Assembly: GCA_007994965.1 (NCBI GenBank)
Contig: VOPW01000001.1
Coordinates: 3,472,001 to 3,536,000, forward strand
Reading direction: 5' to 3'
Origin: Piscinibacter aquaticus
GTDB taxonomy: Bacteria; Pseudomonadota; Gammaproteobacteria; Burkholderiales; Burkholderiaceae_C
Length of the DNA: 64,000 bases
The notes beneath the pieces were generated by a model that worked only from the letters and a program-made list of their open reading frames with translations, ran no database searches and had not been told where the DNA came from. A program made the position numbers and the translations under genes. This document shows, piece by piece, positions 11,556 through 21,972 of this stretch (its first letter is position 1; each line of letters begins with the position of its first letter).

Positions 11556-12024
11556 TCAGTGCTTGTGACCGCTCTGCGCCGCCGCGGTGGCGCCGATGGC
11601 CTTGACCGGCACCTTCAGCTCGAGGGTCTCGCGCTTGCCGTCCTTGCCTTCGATGGTCAGCGTTAACGGCACGGTGTCGCCGGCCTTCAGCGGCTGCTCG
11701 ATGCCCATCAGCATCAGGTGATGGCCGCCGGGCTTGAGCTCGACGGCTCTGCCGGCCGGCAGCTCGAGCGCCTCGATGGCGCGCATCGCCATCACGTCGC
11801 CCTGCATCACCATCTCGTGGACTTCGGCCACGCGGGCGGCCGGCGTGCTCACGCCGACGAGCTTGCCGCCCTGCGGCGAAGTGATCTTCATGAAGGCGCC
11901 GGTGGCGCGCTGCGGGGCCACCATGCCGCGCACCCAGGCGTCGGCGATGGTGGTCTGGGCGAAGGTGGCGGCGCTGGCGAGCAGCAGCGACAGGCCGGCG
12001 AGGATGCGGGGAGATTCGAGTCAT
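11556..12024 (-). CDS. PCuAC-type periplasmic copper chaperone, frame broken near the start
   Basis: A secreted Cu(I) chaperone of the DUF461/PCuAC family that hands copper to cytochrome oxidase or other enzymes. The core AWVRGMVAPQRATGAFMKI, HEMVMQGDVMAMR and GGHHLMLMGI carries the family metal ligands (His/Met pair, a Met about ten residues on, and a C-terminal HxM). The C-terminus ends in SGHKH. The signal peptide (RILAGLSLLLASAATFAQ) is in frame only if the CCCC near 12008 is CCC. The start is the ATG at 12022-12024; repair gives 155 residues. It is upstream of the TonB receptor on the same strand. Confidence 0.85.
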
Positions 12025-12101
12025 GGTCGTTCCAGGAAGGGTCGCGGGCGCCCGGGCGGCGGCCGCAGGCGCAGGTTCGGTGAAGGGGACGCGAACGCGT
12101 C

Positions 12102-12458
12102 TCAGGCCACGGCGACCGGCGGCGGCGCGCGCGATGGCGGCACGACACGCGCGAAGCGCAGCGCAATGTGCTCGCCCGCCGCGACCGGCACTTCATCGAA
12201 GGCCTCGAGAGGCACTGCCCACGATCGGGCCGGGCTCGGCAGCGCCGGCGAGTGGCCCGGCTGCACGCACAGCGGGCAATGGGCCAGCTGCGCGCCGGCG
12301 TCCTGCTCACCGTCGACCGAGCACAGCTCGTTCCACGGCTGGGCACTGGCCAACTTCGCGGCCAGCGCATGCGACACCGTCGGCGCCAGCGCAAGTCCGA
12401 GCATCGCGATCAGCGCGAGTGCGGCGGCTTGGCGGAAGAGGCGGCGAACGGCGTCCAC
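12102..12458 (-). CDS. DUF2946 family secreted protein
   Basis: 118 residues, intact. An N-terminal hydrophobic helix (FRQAAALALIAMLGLALAPTVSHALA) is a signal or anchor, followed by a short cysteine-containing core with LCSVDG and HCPLC, as in DUF2946. Proteins of this family are often found beside copper and TonB genes. No biochemical function is established. It is the first gene of the minus-strand metal cassette and divergent from ruvB, whose start is 40 bp away. Confidence 0.72.
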   Translation of the reverse strand: MDAVRRLFRQAAALALIAMLGLALAPTVSHALAAKLASAQPWNELCSVDGEQDAGAQLAHCPLCVQPGHSPALPSPARSWAVPLEAFDEVPVAAGEHIALRFARVVPPSRAPPPVAVA

Positions 12459-12497
12459 GGCCGAGATGGTAGCAAGCGGGCATGGCCATAATCCCGC

Positions 12498-13558
<1,061 letters not shown>

Positions 13559-13561
13559 GCC

Positions 13562-14509
13562 TCAGTCCTTCGGCGCTTCCCGCCGCTTGCGCCAGGCGAG
13601 CAGCTCGCCGACGAAGCCGCGCCGGAAGGCGACCACGCAGATCACGAAGATCGCGCCGATGATCACCGTCACCCACGAGCCGACGCGGTCGGCGAGGAAG
13701 TTCTGCAGCCCGATGATCGTGAAGGCGCCGATCACCGGGCCGGCGAAGGTGCCCATGCCGCCGAGCAGCGTCATCAGCACCACCTCGCCGGACAGCGACC
13801 AGTGCGCATCCGACAGCGTCGCGAAGCCCAGCACCACGGTCTTCAGCGAGCCGGCGAGACCCGCCAGCGCGGTGGACAGCACGAAGGCCAGCAGCTTGTA
13901 CTTGTCGACGTCGTAGCCCAGCGAGACGGCGCGCGGCTCGTTCTCGCGGATCGCCTTGAGCACTGGCCGAAGGGCGAATGCACCACGCGCACGATGAACA
14001 GGAACACGGCGACGAACACCGCCAGCACGATGAAGTACAGCAAGGTGTCGTTGGCGGTCGATGACGCCGAACAGCTTGCCGCGCGGCACGCCCTGCAGGC
14101 CGTCCTCGCCGCCGGTGAACGGCGCCTGCAGCCAGACGAAATAGACCATCTGCGCCATCGCCAGTGTGATCATCGCGAAGTAGATGCCCTGGCGGCGGAT
14201 GGCGATCAGGCCGACCACCGGGCCGATCGCGGCCGCGAACAGCGTGCCGGCGAGCACGCCGAGCTCCGGCGACCAGCCGGCGCTCTTGATCAGCCAGCCG
14301 GTGCCGTAGGCCGCCGCGCCGAGGTAGGCCGCATGGCCGAACGACAGCAGCCCGGTATAGCCGAGCAGCAGGTTGAAGGCGCACGCGAAGATCGCGAAGC
14401 ACAGCGCCTTCATCATGAAGATCGGGTACAGCCCGGCGAAGGGCGCAACGATCAGCAGCGCCAGCGCGGCGAGCCGGGCGAGACGGGTCGAACGGTCGAT
14501 GCCCATCAC
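13562..14509 (-). CDS. LIV-type ABC transporter permease (LivM-like), set 1
   Basis: Inner-membrane permease of a branched-chain-amino-acid-type importer. MKALCFAIFACAFNLLLGYTGLLSFGHAAYLGAAAYG is the typical LivM opening. Later segments are MITLAMAQMVYFVW, RAVSLGYDVDKYKLLAFVLSTALAGLAG and the EAA-like MTLLGGMGTFAGPVIGAF. The stretch between 13964 and 14062 is out of frame: at 14062 two bases are lost from a probable CCTGG and at 13964 one from a CCAGG. Together they restore the frame, so only about 33 residues read wrongly. The start overlaps the stop of livH by 4 bp. Confidence 0.88.
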   Translation of the reverse strand: MMGIDRSTRLARLAALALLIVAPFAGLYPIFMMKALCFAIFACAFNLLLGYTGLLSFGHAAYLGAAAYGTGWLIKSAGWSPELGVLAGTLFAAAIGPVVGLIAIRRQGIYFAMITLAMAQMVYFVWLQAPFTGGEDGLQGVPRGKLFGVIDRQRHLAVLHRAGGVRRRVPVHRARGAFALRPVLKAIRENEPRAVSLGYDVDKYKLLAFVLSTALAGLAGSLKTVVLGFATLSDAHWSLSGEVVLMTLLGGMGTFAGPVIGAFTIIGLQNFLADRVGSWVTVIIGAIFVICVVAFRRGFVGELLAWRKRREAPKD

Positions 14510-15389
14510 CGCTCCTTCCCGAACAGGCCGGCCGGCCGCAGGATCAGGACGATCGCCATGATCACGAACACCACGATGTTCGAGGCCTCCGGATAGAACA
14601 CCTTGGTCAGGCCCTCGATCAGCCCGAGCACGAGGCCGGTCAGGATGGAGCCGAGGATCGAGCCCATGCCGCCGATCACCACCACGGCGAAAACGACGAT
14701 GATCAGGTTGCTGCCCATCAGCGGCGTGATCTGGATGATCGGTGCGGCCAGCACGCCGGCGATCGCCGCCGGGCCCGCGCCGCCGGCGTAGGTGAGCATC
14801 ACCATCAGCGGCACGTTGATGCCGAAGGCCTGCACCAGCGCCGGGTTCTCGGTGCCGGCGCGCAGGTAGGAGCCCAGCCGCGTGCGCTCGATCAGGTACC
14901 GGTGCCGAAGCAGACGATCAGCGAGGCCACCACCACCCAGCCGCGGTAGTTGGGCAGGATCATGAAGCCGAGGTTGGTGGCGCCTTGCAGCAGTTCGGGC
15001 ACCGGGTACTGCTGGCCGGAGACGCCGAACTGGTCGCGCAGGATGCCTTCGGCGATCAGCGACAGGCCGAATGTCAGCAGCAGGCCGTAGATCGGGTCGA
15101 TCTTGTACAACTGCTTGAGCAGGGTGCGCTCGACCACCGGGCCGAGCGCGCCCACCAGCAGCGGCGCCACCAGCAGCGCCACCCAGTAGTTCATGCCGAA
15201 GTGCTCGAGGCCGAGCCAGGCCACGTAGGCGCCGAGCATGTACAGCGCGCCGTGGGCGAAGTTGACGATGCCCAGCAGCCCGAAGATCACCGCCAGCCCG
15301 AGGCTGAGCAAGGCGTAGAACGAGCCGTTGACCAGCCCGAGCAGCAACTGCCCGAGGAAGGCCTGCAACGGAATGCCGAAGATCTCCAT
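14506..15389 (-). CDS. LIV-type ABC transporter permease (LivH-like), set 1, frame broken near 14897
   Basis: Second permease of the same importer. GLVNGSFYALLSLGLAVIFGLLGIVNFAHGALYMLGAY is the LivH signature start, and the C-terminal half has VVVIGGMGSILGSILTGLVLGLIEGLT. At 14897 the minus strand GGCACCGGTACCTG becomes GGCACCTGGTACCTG with one T, restoring a CCTGG and joining VCFGTWYLIERTRLGS; the whole is then 294 residues. It lies 32 bp after the binding-protein gene. Confidence 0.9.
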
Positions 15390-15421
15390 GGCGTGCGTGG
15401 GCGTGTCGTCAGGTCAGGCGA

Positions 15422-16624
15422 TTACTTCCAGAGCGCGCACTTCGATTCGGCCTTGGTCGTCCATGCAGCCTCGCCCTTGAACGTCTGCACCACGTTGTAG
15501 TAGTCCCAGGGCTCGACCGACTTGTCCGGGCTCTTCACCTGCATCAGGTACATGTCGTGCACCATGCGGCCGTCGCCGCGGATGAAGCCGCCCTTGGCGA
15601 AGATGTCGTTGACCGGCGTCTTGCGCATCTGCGCGAGCACCTTGTCGGCATCGTCGCTGCCGGTGGCCTTGACGGCATTCAGGTACTGCAGCGTGGCCGA
15701 GTAGTCGCCGGCCTGGATCGAACTGGGCATGCGCTTCATCTTCTCGAAGAACTTGCGGCTCCAGGCGCGCGTCTCGGCGTCGCGGTTCCAGTACCAGCTG
15801 TCGGTCAGGTACATGCCCTGCGTGGTCTTCAGGCCCAGCGAGTGGATGTCGTTGATGAACACCAGCAGGCCGGCGAGCTTCATCGTCTTGGTGATGCCGA
15901 ACTCGTTGGCGGCCTTGATCGAGTTGATCGTGTCGCCGCCGGCATTGGCCGTGCCGAGGATCTGCGCCTTGCTGCCCTGCGCCTGCAGCAGGAAGGACGA
16001 GAAGTCGGTGGCCGACAGCGGGTGCTTGACCGAGCCGAGGATCTTGCCGCCGGCGGCCTCGACCACCTTGGTGGTGTCGCCCTGCAGCTGCGCGCCGAAG
16101 GCGTAGTCGGCGGTCAGGAAGTACCAGCTCTTGCCGCCCTGCTGCACGACGGCGTTGCCGGTGCCCTTGGCCAGCGCGACGGTGTCGTAGGCCCAGTGCA
16201 CGGTGTAGGCGTTGCACTGCTCGTTGGTCAGCGCGGCGGTGGCGGCGCCGATGGCGATGAACGGCTTCTTCTTCTCCGCCGCCACCTTGGCCATCGCCAG
16301 CGCGGTGCCGGAGTTGGTGCCGCCGATGAGCATGTCGACGCCTTGCGTGTCGAACCACTCACGCGCCTTCGAGGCGGCCACGTCGGCCTTGTTCTGGTGG
16401 TCGGCGAACAGCACCTCGACCTTCTTGCCGGCCACCGCACCGCCCATGTCGGCCACGGCCATCTTGATGGCCTCGACGCCGCCGGCGCCGTCGATGTCGG
16501 AGTACAGGCCCGACATGTCGGTGATGATGCCGATCTTGATGATGTCGCCCGAGATCTGGGCGTGGGCACCGGTGGCAGCGGCCAGCGTCAGCGCGCTGGC
16601 GGCGGCGATCTTCTTCAGCTTCAT
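15422..16624 (-). CDS. ABC transporter substrate-binding protein (Peripla_BP_6), set 1
   Basis: 400 residues, intact. A Sec signal peptide (MKLKKIAAASALTLAAATGAHAQ) is followed by a two-lobe type I periplasmic binding protein: IKIGIITDMSGLYSDIDG, DMLIGGTNSGTALAMAKVA, WYFLTADYAFGAQLQGD and MVHDMYLMQVKSP. Proteins of this group in soil Burkholderiales bind amino acids, amides or aromatic acids; the ligand here is not predictable. The gene is in the middle of its operon, between livF and livH, with start ATG 16622-16624. Confidence 0.9.
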   Translation of the reverse strand: MKLKKIAAASALTLAAATGAHAQISGDIIKIGIITDMSGLYSDIDGAGGVEAIKMAVADMGGAVAGKKVEVLFADHQNKADVAASKAREWFDTQGVDMLIGGTNSGTALAMAKVAAEKKKPFIAIGAATAALTNEQCNAYTVHWAYDTVALAKGTGNAVVQQGGKSWYFLTADYAFGAQLQGDTTKVVEAAGGKILGSVKHPLSATDFSSFLLQAQGSKAQILGTANAGGDTINSIKAANEFGITKTMKLAGLLVFINDIHSLGLKTTQGMYLTDSWYWNRDAETRAWSRKFFEKMKRMPSSIQAGDYSATLQYLNAVKATGSDDADKVLAQMRKTPVNDIFAKGGFIRGDGRMVHDMYLMQVKSPDKSVEPWDYYNVVQTFKGEAAWTTKAESKCALWK

Positions 16625-16657
16625 GGTCGGTTCTCCGGGGTTGAGAGAGAGGCGGCG

Positions 16658-17359
16658 TCAGACGCCGAGGTACTCGTGCAGGCGCTCCATGCGCGCCGGC
16701 AGTTCGGACTGGGTGAATTCCTGGATGACCTGGCCGTGCTCCATCACCAGGAAGCGGTCGGCCAGCGGCGCGGCGAAGCGGAAGTTCTGCTCCACCATCA
16801 CGATCGTGTAGCCCTGCCTGCGCAGCGCCACCACCATCTCGGCGAGCTTCTGCACGATCACCGGCGCCAGCCCTCGGAGATCTCGTCGAGCAGCAGCAGC
16901 TTGGCGCCGGTGCGCAGGATGCGCGCCACCGCGAGCATCTGCTGCTCGCCGCCCGACAGCCGCGTGCCCTGGCTGCCGGCGCGCTCCTTCAGGTTCGGGA
17001 ACATCGCGTAGATCTGCTCGACCGACATGCCGCCGGCGGCCAGCGTCGGTGGCAGCAGCAGGTTCTCCTGCGCCGACAGGCTGGAGAAGATGCCACGCTC
17101 CTCGGGGCAGTAGCCGATGCCCAGCCGCGCGATGCGGTGGGTGGCAGTCGATCGCCTCGGTGCCGTGCACCTTCACCGAACCCTTGCGCGAGCCGGTCAG
17201 CCCCATGATCGCGCGCAGCGTGCTGGTGCGCCCGGCGCCGTTGCGGCCGAGCAGCGTCACGACCTCGCCTTCGTCGACGTGGAAGTTCACGCCGTGCAGC
17301 ACGTGCGATTCGCCGTACCGGGCGTGCAGGTCCTTCACCTCGAGAAACCGGGTGGCCAT
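16658..17359 (-). CDS. LIV-type ABC transporter ATPase (LivF-like), set 1, two frameshifts
   Basis: ATP-binding subunit. Walker A LLGRNGAGRTSTLRAI (the usual GKS/T is GRTS here; the Arg in place of Lys would be disabling if real and should be checked), then signature LSGGEQQMLAVARIL (after the first break) and a Walker B segment (LLLLDEISEGLAPVIVQKL). Frames break near 17147 (probable CCTGG with two bases lost) and 16875 (GAGGGCTGG for GAGGGCCTGG). Repaired length is 234 residues. It follows livG by 1 bp. Confidence 0.86.
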   Translation of the reverse strand: MATRFLEVKDLHARYGESHVLHGVNFHVDEGEVVTLLGRNGAGRTSTLRAIMGLTGSRKGSVKVHGTEAIDCHPPHRAAGHRLLPRGAWHLLQPVGAGEPAAATDAGRRRHVGRADLRDVPEPEGARRQPGHAAVGRRAADARGGAHPAHRRQAAAARRDLRGLAPVIVQKLAEMVVALRRQGYTIVMVEQNFRFAAPLADRFLVMEHGQVIQEFTQSELPARMERLHEYLGV

Positions 17360-17360
17360 G

Positions 17361-18140
17361 TCAGTGGGCCCCTTTCAGCTCGACGTTCGCGCTGCCCATG
17401 TAGGCCTCGATCACCGCCGGGTTCTTCGACACCTCCGCATACGGCCCCTCGGCCAGCGTGGCGCCGCGCGCCAGCACGGTGATGGTGTCGGCCGGGCTCG
17501 CCACCACGCTCATGTTGTGCTCGACCATCAGCACGGTGCGGTCGGCCGCCACGCGCTTGATCAGCTGCTTGATGCGGTCGACGTCCTCCAGGCCCATGCC
17601 CTGCGTCGGCTCGTCCAGCAGCATCAGCTTGGGCTCCATCGCCAGCGTGGTGGCGATCTCCAGCGCGCGCTTGCGGCCGTAGCTCAGCTCCACCGCGGTC
17701 AGGCCGGCGTACTTGTCGAGGTCGACCGCCGCGAGCAGTTCCATCGCGCGGTCGTTCAACGCATCGAGCGAGCGCTCGGGGCGCCAGAAGTGGAACGAGG
17801 TGCCGAGCTGGCGCTGCAGCGCCACGCGCACGTTCTCCAGCACCGTCAGGTGCGGGAACACCGCCGAGATCTGGAACGAGCGGATCACGCCGCGCCGGGC
17901 GATGTGCGCCGAGGTCTCGCGGGTGATGTCGATGCCGTCGTAGACGATGCGGCCGGTGGTCGGCGTGAGGAACTTGGTCAGCAGGTTGAAGCAGGTCGTC
18001 TTGCCGGCGCCGTTCGGGCCGATCAGCGCATGGATGCTGCCGCGCCGGACCTTCAGGTTGACTCGGTTGACCGCGACGAAGCCCTTGAACTCCTTCGTCA
18101 GGTCGTGCGTCTCGAGGATGTAGTCGGCCATGTCAGACAT
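17361..18140 (-). CDS. LIV-type ABC transporter ATPase (LivG-like), set 1
   Basis: Intact 259-residue ATPase: Walker [18 protein letters not shown], signature LSYGRKRALEIATTL, Walker B PKLMLLDEPTQGMG, and the LivG-type GVIRSFQISAVFPHLTVLENV. Two in-frame ATGs are available (18138-18140 and 18129-18131); the first overlaps the stop of the iclR gene by 8 bp, the second sits just after it. Part of the operon iclR-livG-livF-SBP-livH-livM. Confidence 0.92.
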   Translation of the reverse strand: MSDMADYILETHDLTKEFKGFVAVNRVNLKVRRGSIHALIGPNGAGKTTCFNLLTKFLTPTTGRIVYDGIDITRETSAHIARRGVIRSFQISAVFPHLTVLENVRVALQRQLGTSFHFWRPERSLDALNDRAMELLAAVDLDKYAGLTAVELSYGRKRALEIATTLAMEPKLMLLDEPTQGMGLEDVDRIKQLIKRVAADRTVLMVEHNMSVVASPADTITVLARGATLAEGPYAEVSKNPAVIEAYMGSANVELKGAH

Positions 18141-18956
18141 TCCGGCTGGCGAGGGGCAGGCGGCCGCCGAGACGCTGCGTCAGCGTGGCGGCGGCGCGCT
18201 GCACGGCGTCGCGGTGTGCGGCGGCACCGTCAGGCCCCAGCGCGCTCTTGTGGATGCAGACGCCGACGCCGGCCACCGGCTGGCCGGCGGCATCGAAGAC
18301 CGGCGCGCCGAAGCAGTAGACGCCGGCGCGCACGCCTTCGTCGTCGATGCTGTAGCCGCGCGAGCGGGTGGCGGCGAGTTCGTCGAGCAGTTGATCGAGG
18401 TTCGGGGCTCCTCGCTCGGTGAGCGAGACCAGCTCGTGGCCGGCCAGCAGCTGGCGCACCTCCGCCGGCTCGTGGAAGGCGAGCATCGCCTTGCCAGTGG
18501 CCGCCAGATGCGCCGGCAGGCGCATGCCGACATTGAAGGCCAGGCCGAGCGGGCGGCGGCCGTTGCGGGCGCCGATGTAGACGACGTCGCGGCCGTTGAG
18601 CACCGACAGGATCACCGTCTCGTCGGGTGCGCCCTCGCCGGCCCACAGCGCATTGAATTCCTGCGTGATGCCGGTGCTCGAGACGAAGGCCTCGGCCAGC
18701 GGCATCACGCCCGGGCCGATGCGAAAGGCGCCGTCGTCCTGGCGCTGCAGGTAGCCGTAGCGCAGCAGCGTGTTGCACAGGCCATGCACGCTGCTCTTGG
18801 GCAGCGCGAGTTCGCTGGCCAGCCGCGCCAGCTCATCGGCTCACGGCGCTGGGCCGGGCGATCGAGCAGTGTCAGCGCGCGCGACAGCGCCGGCACCAGC
18901 GCGGGCGAACTGCTGGCGCGGGCACTGGCACGGCCGGCGGCGTGATGGGTCTGCAT
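18133..18956 (-). CDS. IclR-family transcriptional regulator of LIV set 1, frame broken near 18839
   Basis: N-terminal winged helix (ALTLLDRLAQRREPMS, LASELALPKSSVHGLCNTLLRYGYL) followed by the IclR effector domain (LNGRDVVYIGARNGRRPLGL, LPAHLAATGKAMLAF, RGYSIDDEGVRAGVYCFGAPVFD). Near 18839 ATGAGCTGGCG becomes ATGAGCCTGGCG with one C, restoring 274 residues. As first gene of the transporter operon it probably controls it in response to the transported compound. A GTTC-N8-GAAC inverted repeat lies just upstream. Confidence 0.86.
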
Positions 18957-18972
18957 GGGCGGGGCGTCACTT

Positions 18973-19007
18973 GTTCGATGGGTTGAACGAGCTTCAGCCT
19001 ATCGAAC
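18973..19007. promoter_or_regulatory. Possible IclR operator upstream of the set 1 operon
   Basis: GTTC (18973-18976) and GAAC (18985-18988) form an inverted repeat with an 8-bp spacer; GTTCGAT at 18973-18979 also has an inverted partner ATCGAAC at 19001-19007. It starts 16 bp upstream of the iclR start codon. The arms resemble the GTTC...GAAC boxes before pcaF, which fits an autoregulated IclR protein. Binding is not shown. Confidence 0.35.
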
Positions 19008-19055
19008 CGCCTCAGTGTAGGCAGCGCATCGCGGCCCCCGACGGGCCATCGCGGG

Positions 19056-20153
19056 TTAAACCTCTGAGGGATTGCCCGCAGCGGCGCGCGGCATGCACAA
19101 CGCGCCCACGGCGCACAGCCCGGCCACGATGGCCGCGGCGCCAGCGGCCAGCACCGGCAGGCCGAGCCGGTGCGCGTTCCACAGCAGCACGGCGGTGCCG
19201 GCGAGCAGCACGACGAACAGTGCAGCCGCGAGCGCTGCGGCCCCGTGGCCCAGCGGCGGGTCGAAGCGCTGCACGCGCTCGATGTCGAACTCGGCCTTCG
19301 GCCAGCGCCGCGCCACCTCGGCCGGCCGCCAGCCCGGCGGCTTCAGCCACACGCGCAGCCTGTCGGCCCAGCCGCTCGCGCGCCACGAATCCTTCGCCAG
19401 CTCGGCATAGACCTGCAGGTTGGCGACCAGCGGATTCCAGCTGCGCAGCGGCGAGCGGGTGCCGTAGACGCAGGGCTCGGCATCGTCTTCCTCGACGAAG
19501 GTGCCGAACAGGCGATCCCAGACGATCAGGATGCCGCCGTAGTTGCGGTCGAGGTAGCGGTCGTTCACCGCGTGGTGGGCGCGGTGGTTGCTCGGTGAGC
19601 AGAACCAGCGGTCGAACCAGCCCAGCCGCCCGATCTGCTGCGTGTGCACCCAGTACTGGTAGAGCAGGTCGATCAGCGCGACCACCGCAAACACCAGCGG
19701 CGGCACGCCGGCCAGCGCCATCGGCAGGTAGAAGATCCAGCCGGCCACCCAGCCGCCGCTGGTCTGGCGCAGCGCGGTGGAGAGGTTGTAGTCCTCGCTC
19801 TGGTGGTGCACCACATGCGAGGCCCAGAACAGCGCGATGCGGTGGCCGGCACGGTGGTGCCAGTAGTAGAGGAAGTCGTAGGCGATCAGCGCGCCGACCC
19901 ACACCGCGAGCGAGTCGGCCGGCAGCCGCCAGATCGCGAGGTGCTCGAAGACCGCGGTGTAGATGCCCACGGTCAGCAACGTCACGAACAGCCCGGTGAG
20001 CTGGCTCATGATGCCCAGGCCGATGCTGCTCAGCGCGTCGGCGAGGCGGTAGGTGTCGCGCTGGCGAATTCGGCCGACGGCGTACTCCAGCGCGATCAAC
20101 GCGAGGAAGACCGGCGTGGCCAGCACGATGACCTGGGGACCGGTCAGCGCCAT
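19056..20153 (-). CDS. Sterol desaturase / fatty acid hydroxylase family membrane protein
   Basis: 365 residues, intact. Di-iron membrane oxygenase superfamily: several N-terminal helices (VIVLATPVFLALIALEYAV), then the histidine clusters WHHRAGH, HVVHHQSEDYN and HRAHHAVNDRYLDRNYGG, which supply the iron ligands. The C-terminus adds two or three further helices (ALFVVLLAGTAVLLW, AAIVAGLCAVGAL). Bacterial members modify lipids, hopanoids or carotenoids; the substrate here is unknown. It is the last gene of a minus-strand run that begins with a cyclopropane-fatty-acid-synthase-type gene, so a lipid role is plausible. Confidence 0.85.
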   Translation of the reverse strand: MALTGPQVIVLATPVFLALIALEYAVGRIRQRDTYRLADALSSIGLGIMSQLTGLFVTLLTVGIYTAVFEHLAIWRLPADSLAVWVGALIAYDFLYYWHHRAGHRIALFWASHVVHHQSEDYNLSTALRQTSGGWVAGWIFYLPMALAGVPPLVFAVVALIDLLYQYWVHTQQIGRLGWFDRWFCSPSNHRAHHAVNDRYLDRNYGGILIVWDRLFGTFVEEDDAEPCVYGTRSPLRSWNPLVANLQVYAELAKDSWRASGWADRLRVWLKPPGWRPAEVARRWPKAEFDIERVQRFDPPLGHGAAALAAALFVVLLAGTAVLLWNAHRLGLPVLAAGAAAIVAGLCAVGALCMPRAAAGNPSEV

Positions 20154-20163
20154 GCTCGCGCCC

Positions 20164-21281
20164 TCAGCGGATGCAGCCGCGCGCCTCGATCGGCCAGACG
20201 GCCTCGACCCGGCCCGCCTCGAGCCCGCCGCGCACGGCGATGTAGTGCTCGTGCAGGTTGACGGTCGGGTCGCAGTGGCCGGGGATCAGCCAGACCGTCT
20301 CGCCCAGCGCCGGCAGCGGCGCTGAACCGCGCTTGCGCAGGATGCCGTGCTCGTCGCCGCCATTGACGAATTCGACGTCGAACCCGCGCACGCGCGGCAG
20401 CCCGGAATCGATCGCGTGCGACTTGTGGCCGGCATCGACCACCGCGTGCGAACTGCCGGCGCTCATCACCTGGCTCTTGACGAACAGCGCATGCTCGAAG
20501 GCCGGCGCGTGTGGCGTGGCGTGGTTGTCGGCGTAGTCGCGGTCCATGAAGACGTAGCTGCCGGCCTGCAGCTCGCCGTACAGGCCGCTGCCCGCCTCGA
20601 GCATGAAGGTGCCGGTGCCGGCGCCGGTGACCAGCGCGCAGGGCATGCCCGCCGAGGTGATGCTCGCCTGCGCGGCCCGCGCCGGCTCACCGCATGGCGG
20701 ATCGCGGTCTCGCGCTCGGCCGGCGTGCGCAGGTGCTGCGCGCGGCCGTGGTAAGCCTGCAGGCCCGCGAAGCGCAGCCCGTGCGACACCACCTGATGGG
20801 CCAGCGCCACCGCCGCGGCCGGCGCGACGCCGCAGCGCCCATGGCCCACGTCGACTTCCACGTAGACATCGGCCGAGGTACCGGCGGCCTTCAGCGCGGC
20901 CGCGAGCCGGTCGACGCCGAGCGCGGAGTCGACCGCGATCGACAAGCGGATGCGCCCGGCGAGCACGGCGAGGTCACGCAGCTTGGCCTCGTCGACGACC
21001 TCGTTGCTGACGTAGATGTCGGCGATGCCCGCCTCGGCCAGCGCCAGCGCCTCGGATCCCTTCTGCACGCACACGCCCACTGCGCCGGCGGCGATCTGGC
21101 GGCGTGCGATCTCGGCGCACTTGTGCGTCTTGGCGTGCGGGCGCAGCCGCATCTGGTGCTGGCGCGCGAACTCGGCCATGCGGGTGATGTTGCGCTCCAT
21201 CGCATCGAGATCGATCACCAGCGCCGGCGTGGCGATGGCCGAGACCGGATCGCCCACGCGGGCTGCGGCAGCAATGCTCAC
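20164..21281 (-). CDS. D-threonine aldolase / DSD1-like PLP enzyme, frame broken near 20690
   Basis: Fold-type III PLP enzyme with an alanine-racemase-like N-terminal barrel. The PLP Lys lies in LRPHAKTHKCAEIA near residue 50, and the C-terminal domain has metal ligands in DAGHKSHAID and GHCDPTVNLHEHY. Relatives are D-threonine aldolase and D-serine dehydratase (DSD1); both need PLP and a divalent metal. Near 20690 GTGAGCCGGCG becomes GTGAGCCTGGCG with one T, giving 372 residues. Its start overlaps the upstream phosphatase stop by 4 bp (ATGA). Confidence 0.84.
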
Positions 21282-21970
21282 GAAGCGCTCCCGTCGGTGG
21301 CGCGGCGCGCCAGCGCGTCGCTGAATTCATCGTGCACCTCGGCATCGAGGTGGCCGGTATCGGCCCAGCCGACCATCGTCAGCCCCTGCGGCGTGTACAG
21401 CACGCGGTTGATTCCGGCATTGGCCAGCAGCCCGGTGCGCGGCGCTCGCAACTCAGCCCGCGTGGCGGCGCGGTACAGGCAGTCGAGCACGCCGCCGTGG
21501 GCCACCATCGCCACCACTTCGCCCGGATGCCGCTGCGCCAGCGCGGTGATGGCGCTCACGCAGCGCTGGTAGAAGGCCGCCAGCGTCTCGCCGCCCTCGG
21601 GGCCGAAGTCGGGGTCGCGGCGGCGCCATCGCTCGCTGGCCTCTGGATGGTCGCGCTCGATCTCGGCCCAGGTCAGACCCTCGAAGACACCGAACGCGCG
21701 CTCGCGCAGGCGCGGCTCGGGCCGCGGCACGAGGCCGAGCCGCTCGGCCAGCGGCTGCGCGGTCTGCCAGGCGCGTTGCAGGTCGCTCGCGTAGACCACG
21801 CCCACACCTTCGTCGGCCAGCGCGGCGGCCGGGCGGCGTGCCTGCCACAGGCCCTTGTCGTTCAAGGGCACATCGAGCTGCCCCTGAATGCGCGTGTCGA
21901 CGTTCCAGGCCGTCTCGCCGTGGCGGATGGCGACGATGCGGGTGATCTGCCCTTCGGGTGCGCCGCCCAT
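21278..21970 (-). CDS. Histidine phosphatase family protein (phosphoglycerate-mutase-like)
   Basis: 230 residues, intact. The catalytic VAIRHGETAWNVDTRIQGQLD is at the N-terminus, followed by VVYASDLQRAWQTAQPLA, the acid/base Glu region (LRERAFGVFEGLTW) and the second His in VAMVAHGGVLDCLYRA. Such enzymes dephosphorylate small molecules (3-phosphoglycerate, alpha-ribazole phosphate) or proteins; the substrate cannot be told. Coupled to its neighbours: its ATG follows the PEBP stop by 2 bp and its stop overlaps the next start. Confidence 0.86.
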   Translation of the reverse strand: MGGAPEGQITRIVAIRHGETAWNVDTRIQGQLDVPLNDKGLWQARRPAAALADEGVGVVYASDLQRAWQTAQPLAERLGLVPRPEPRLRERAFGVFEGLTWAEIERDHPEASERWRRRDPDFGPEGGETLAAFYQRCVSAITALAQRHPGEVVAMVAHGGVLDCLYRAATRAELRAPRTGLLANAGINRVLYTPQGLTMVGWADTGHLDAEVHDEFSDALARRATDGSAS

Positions 21971-21972
21971 GC

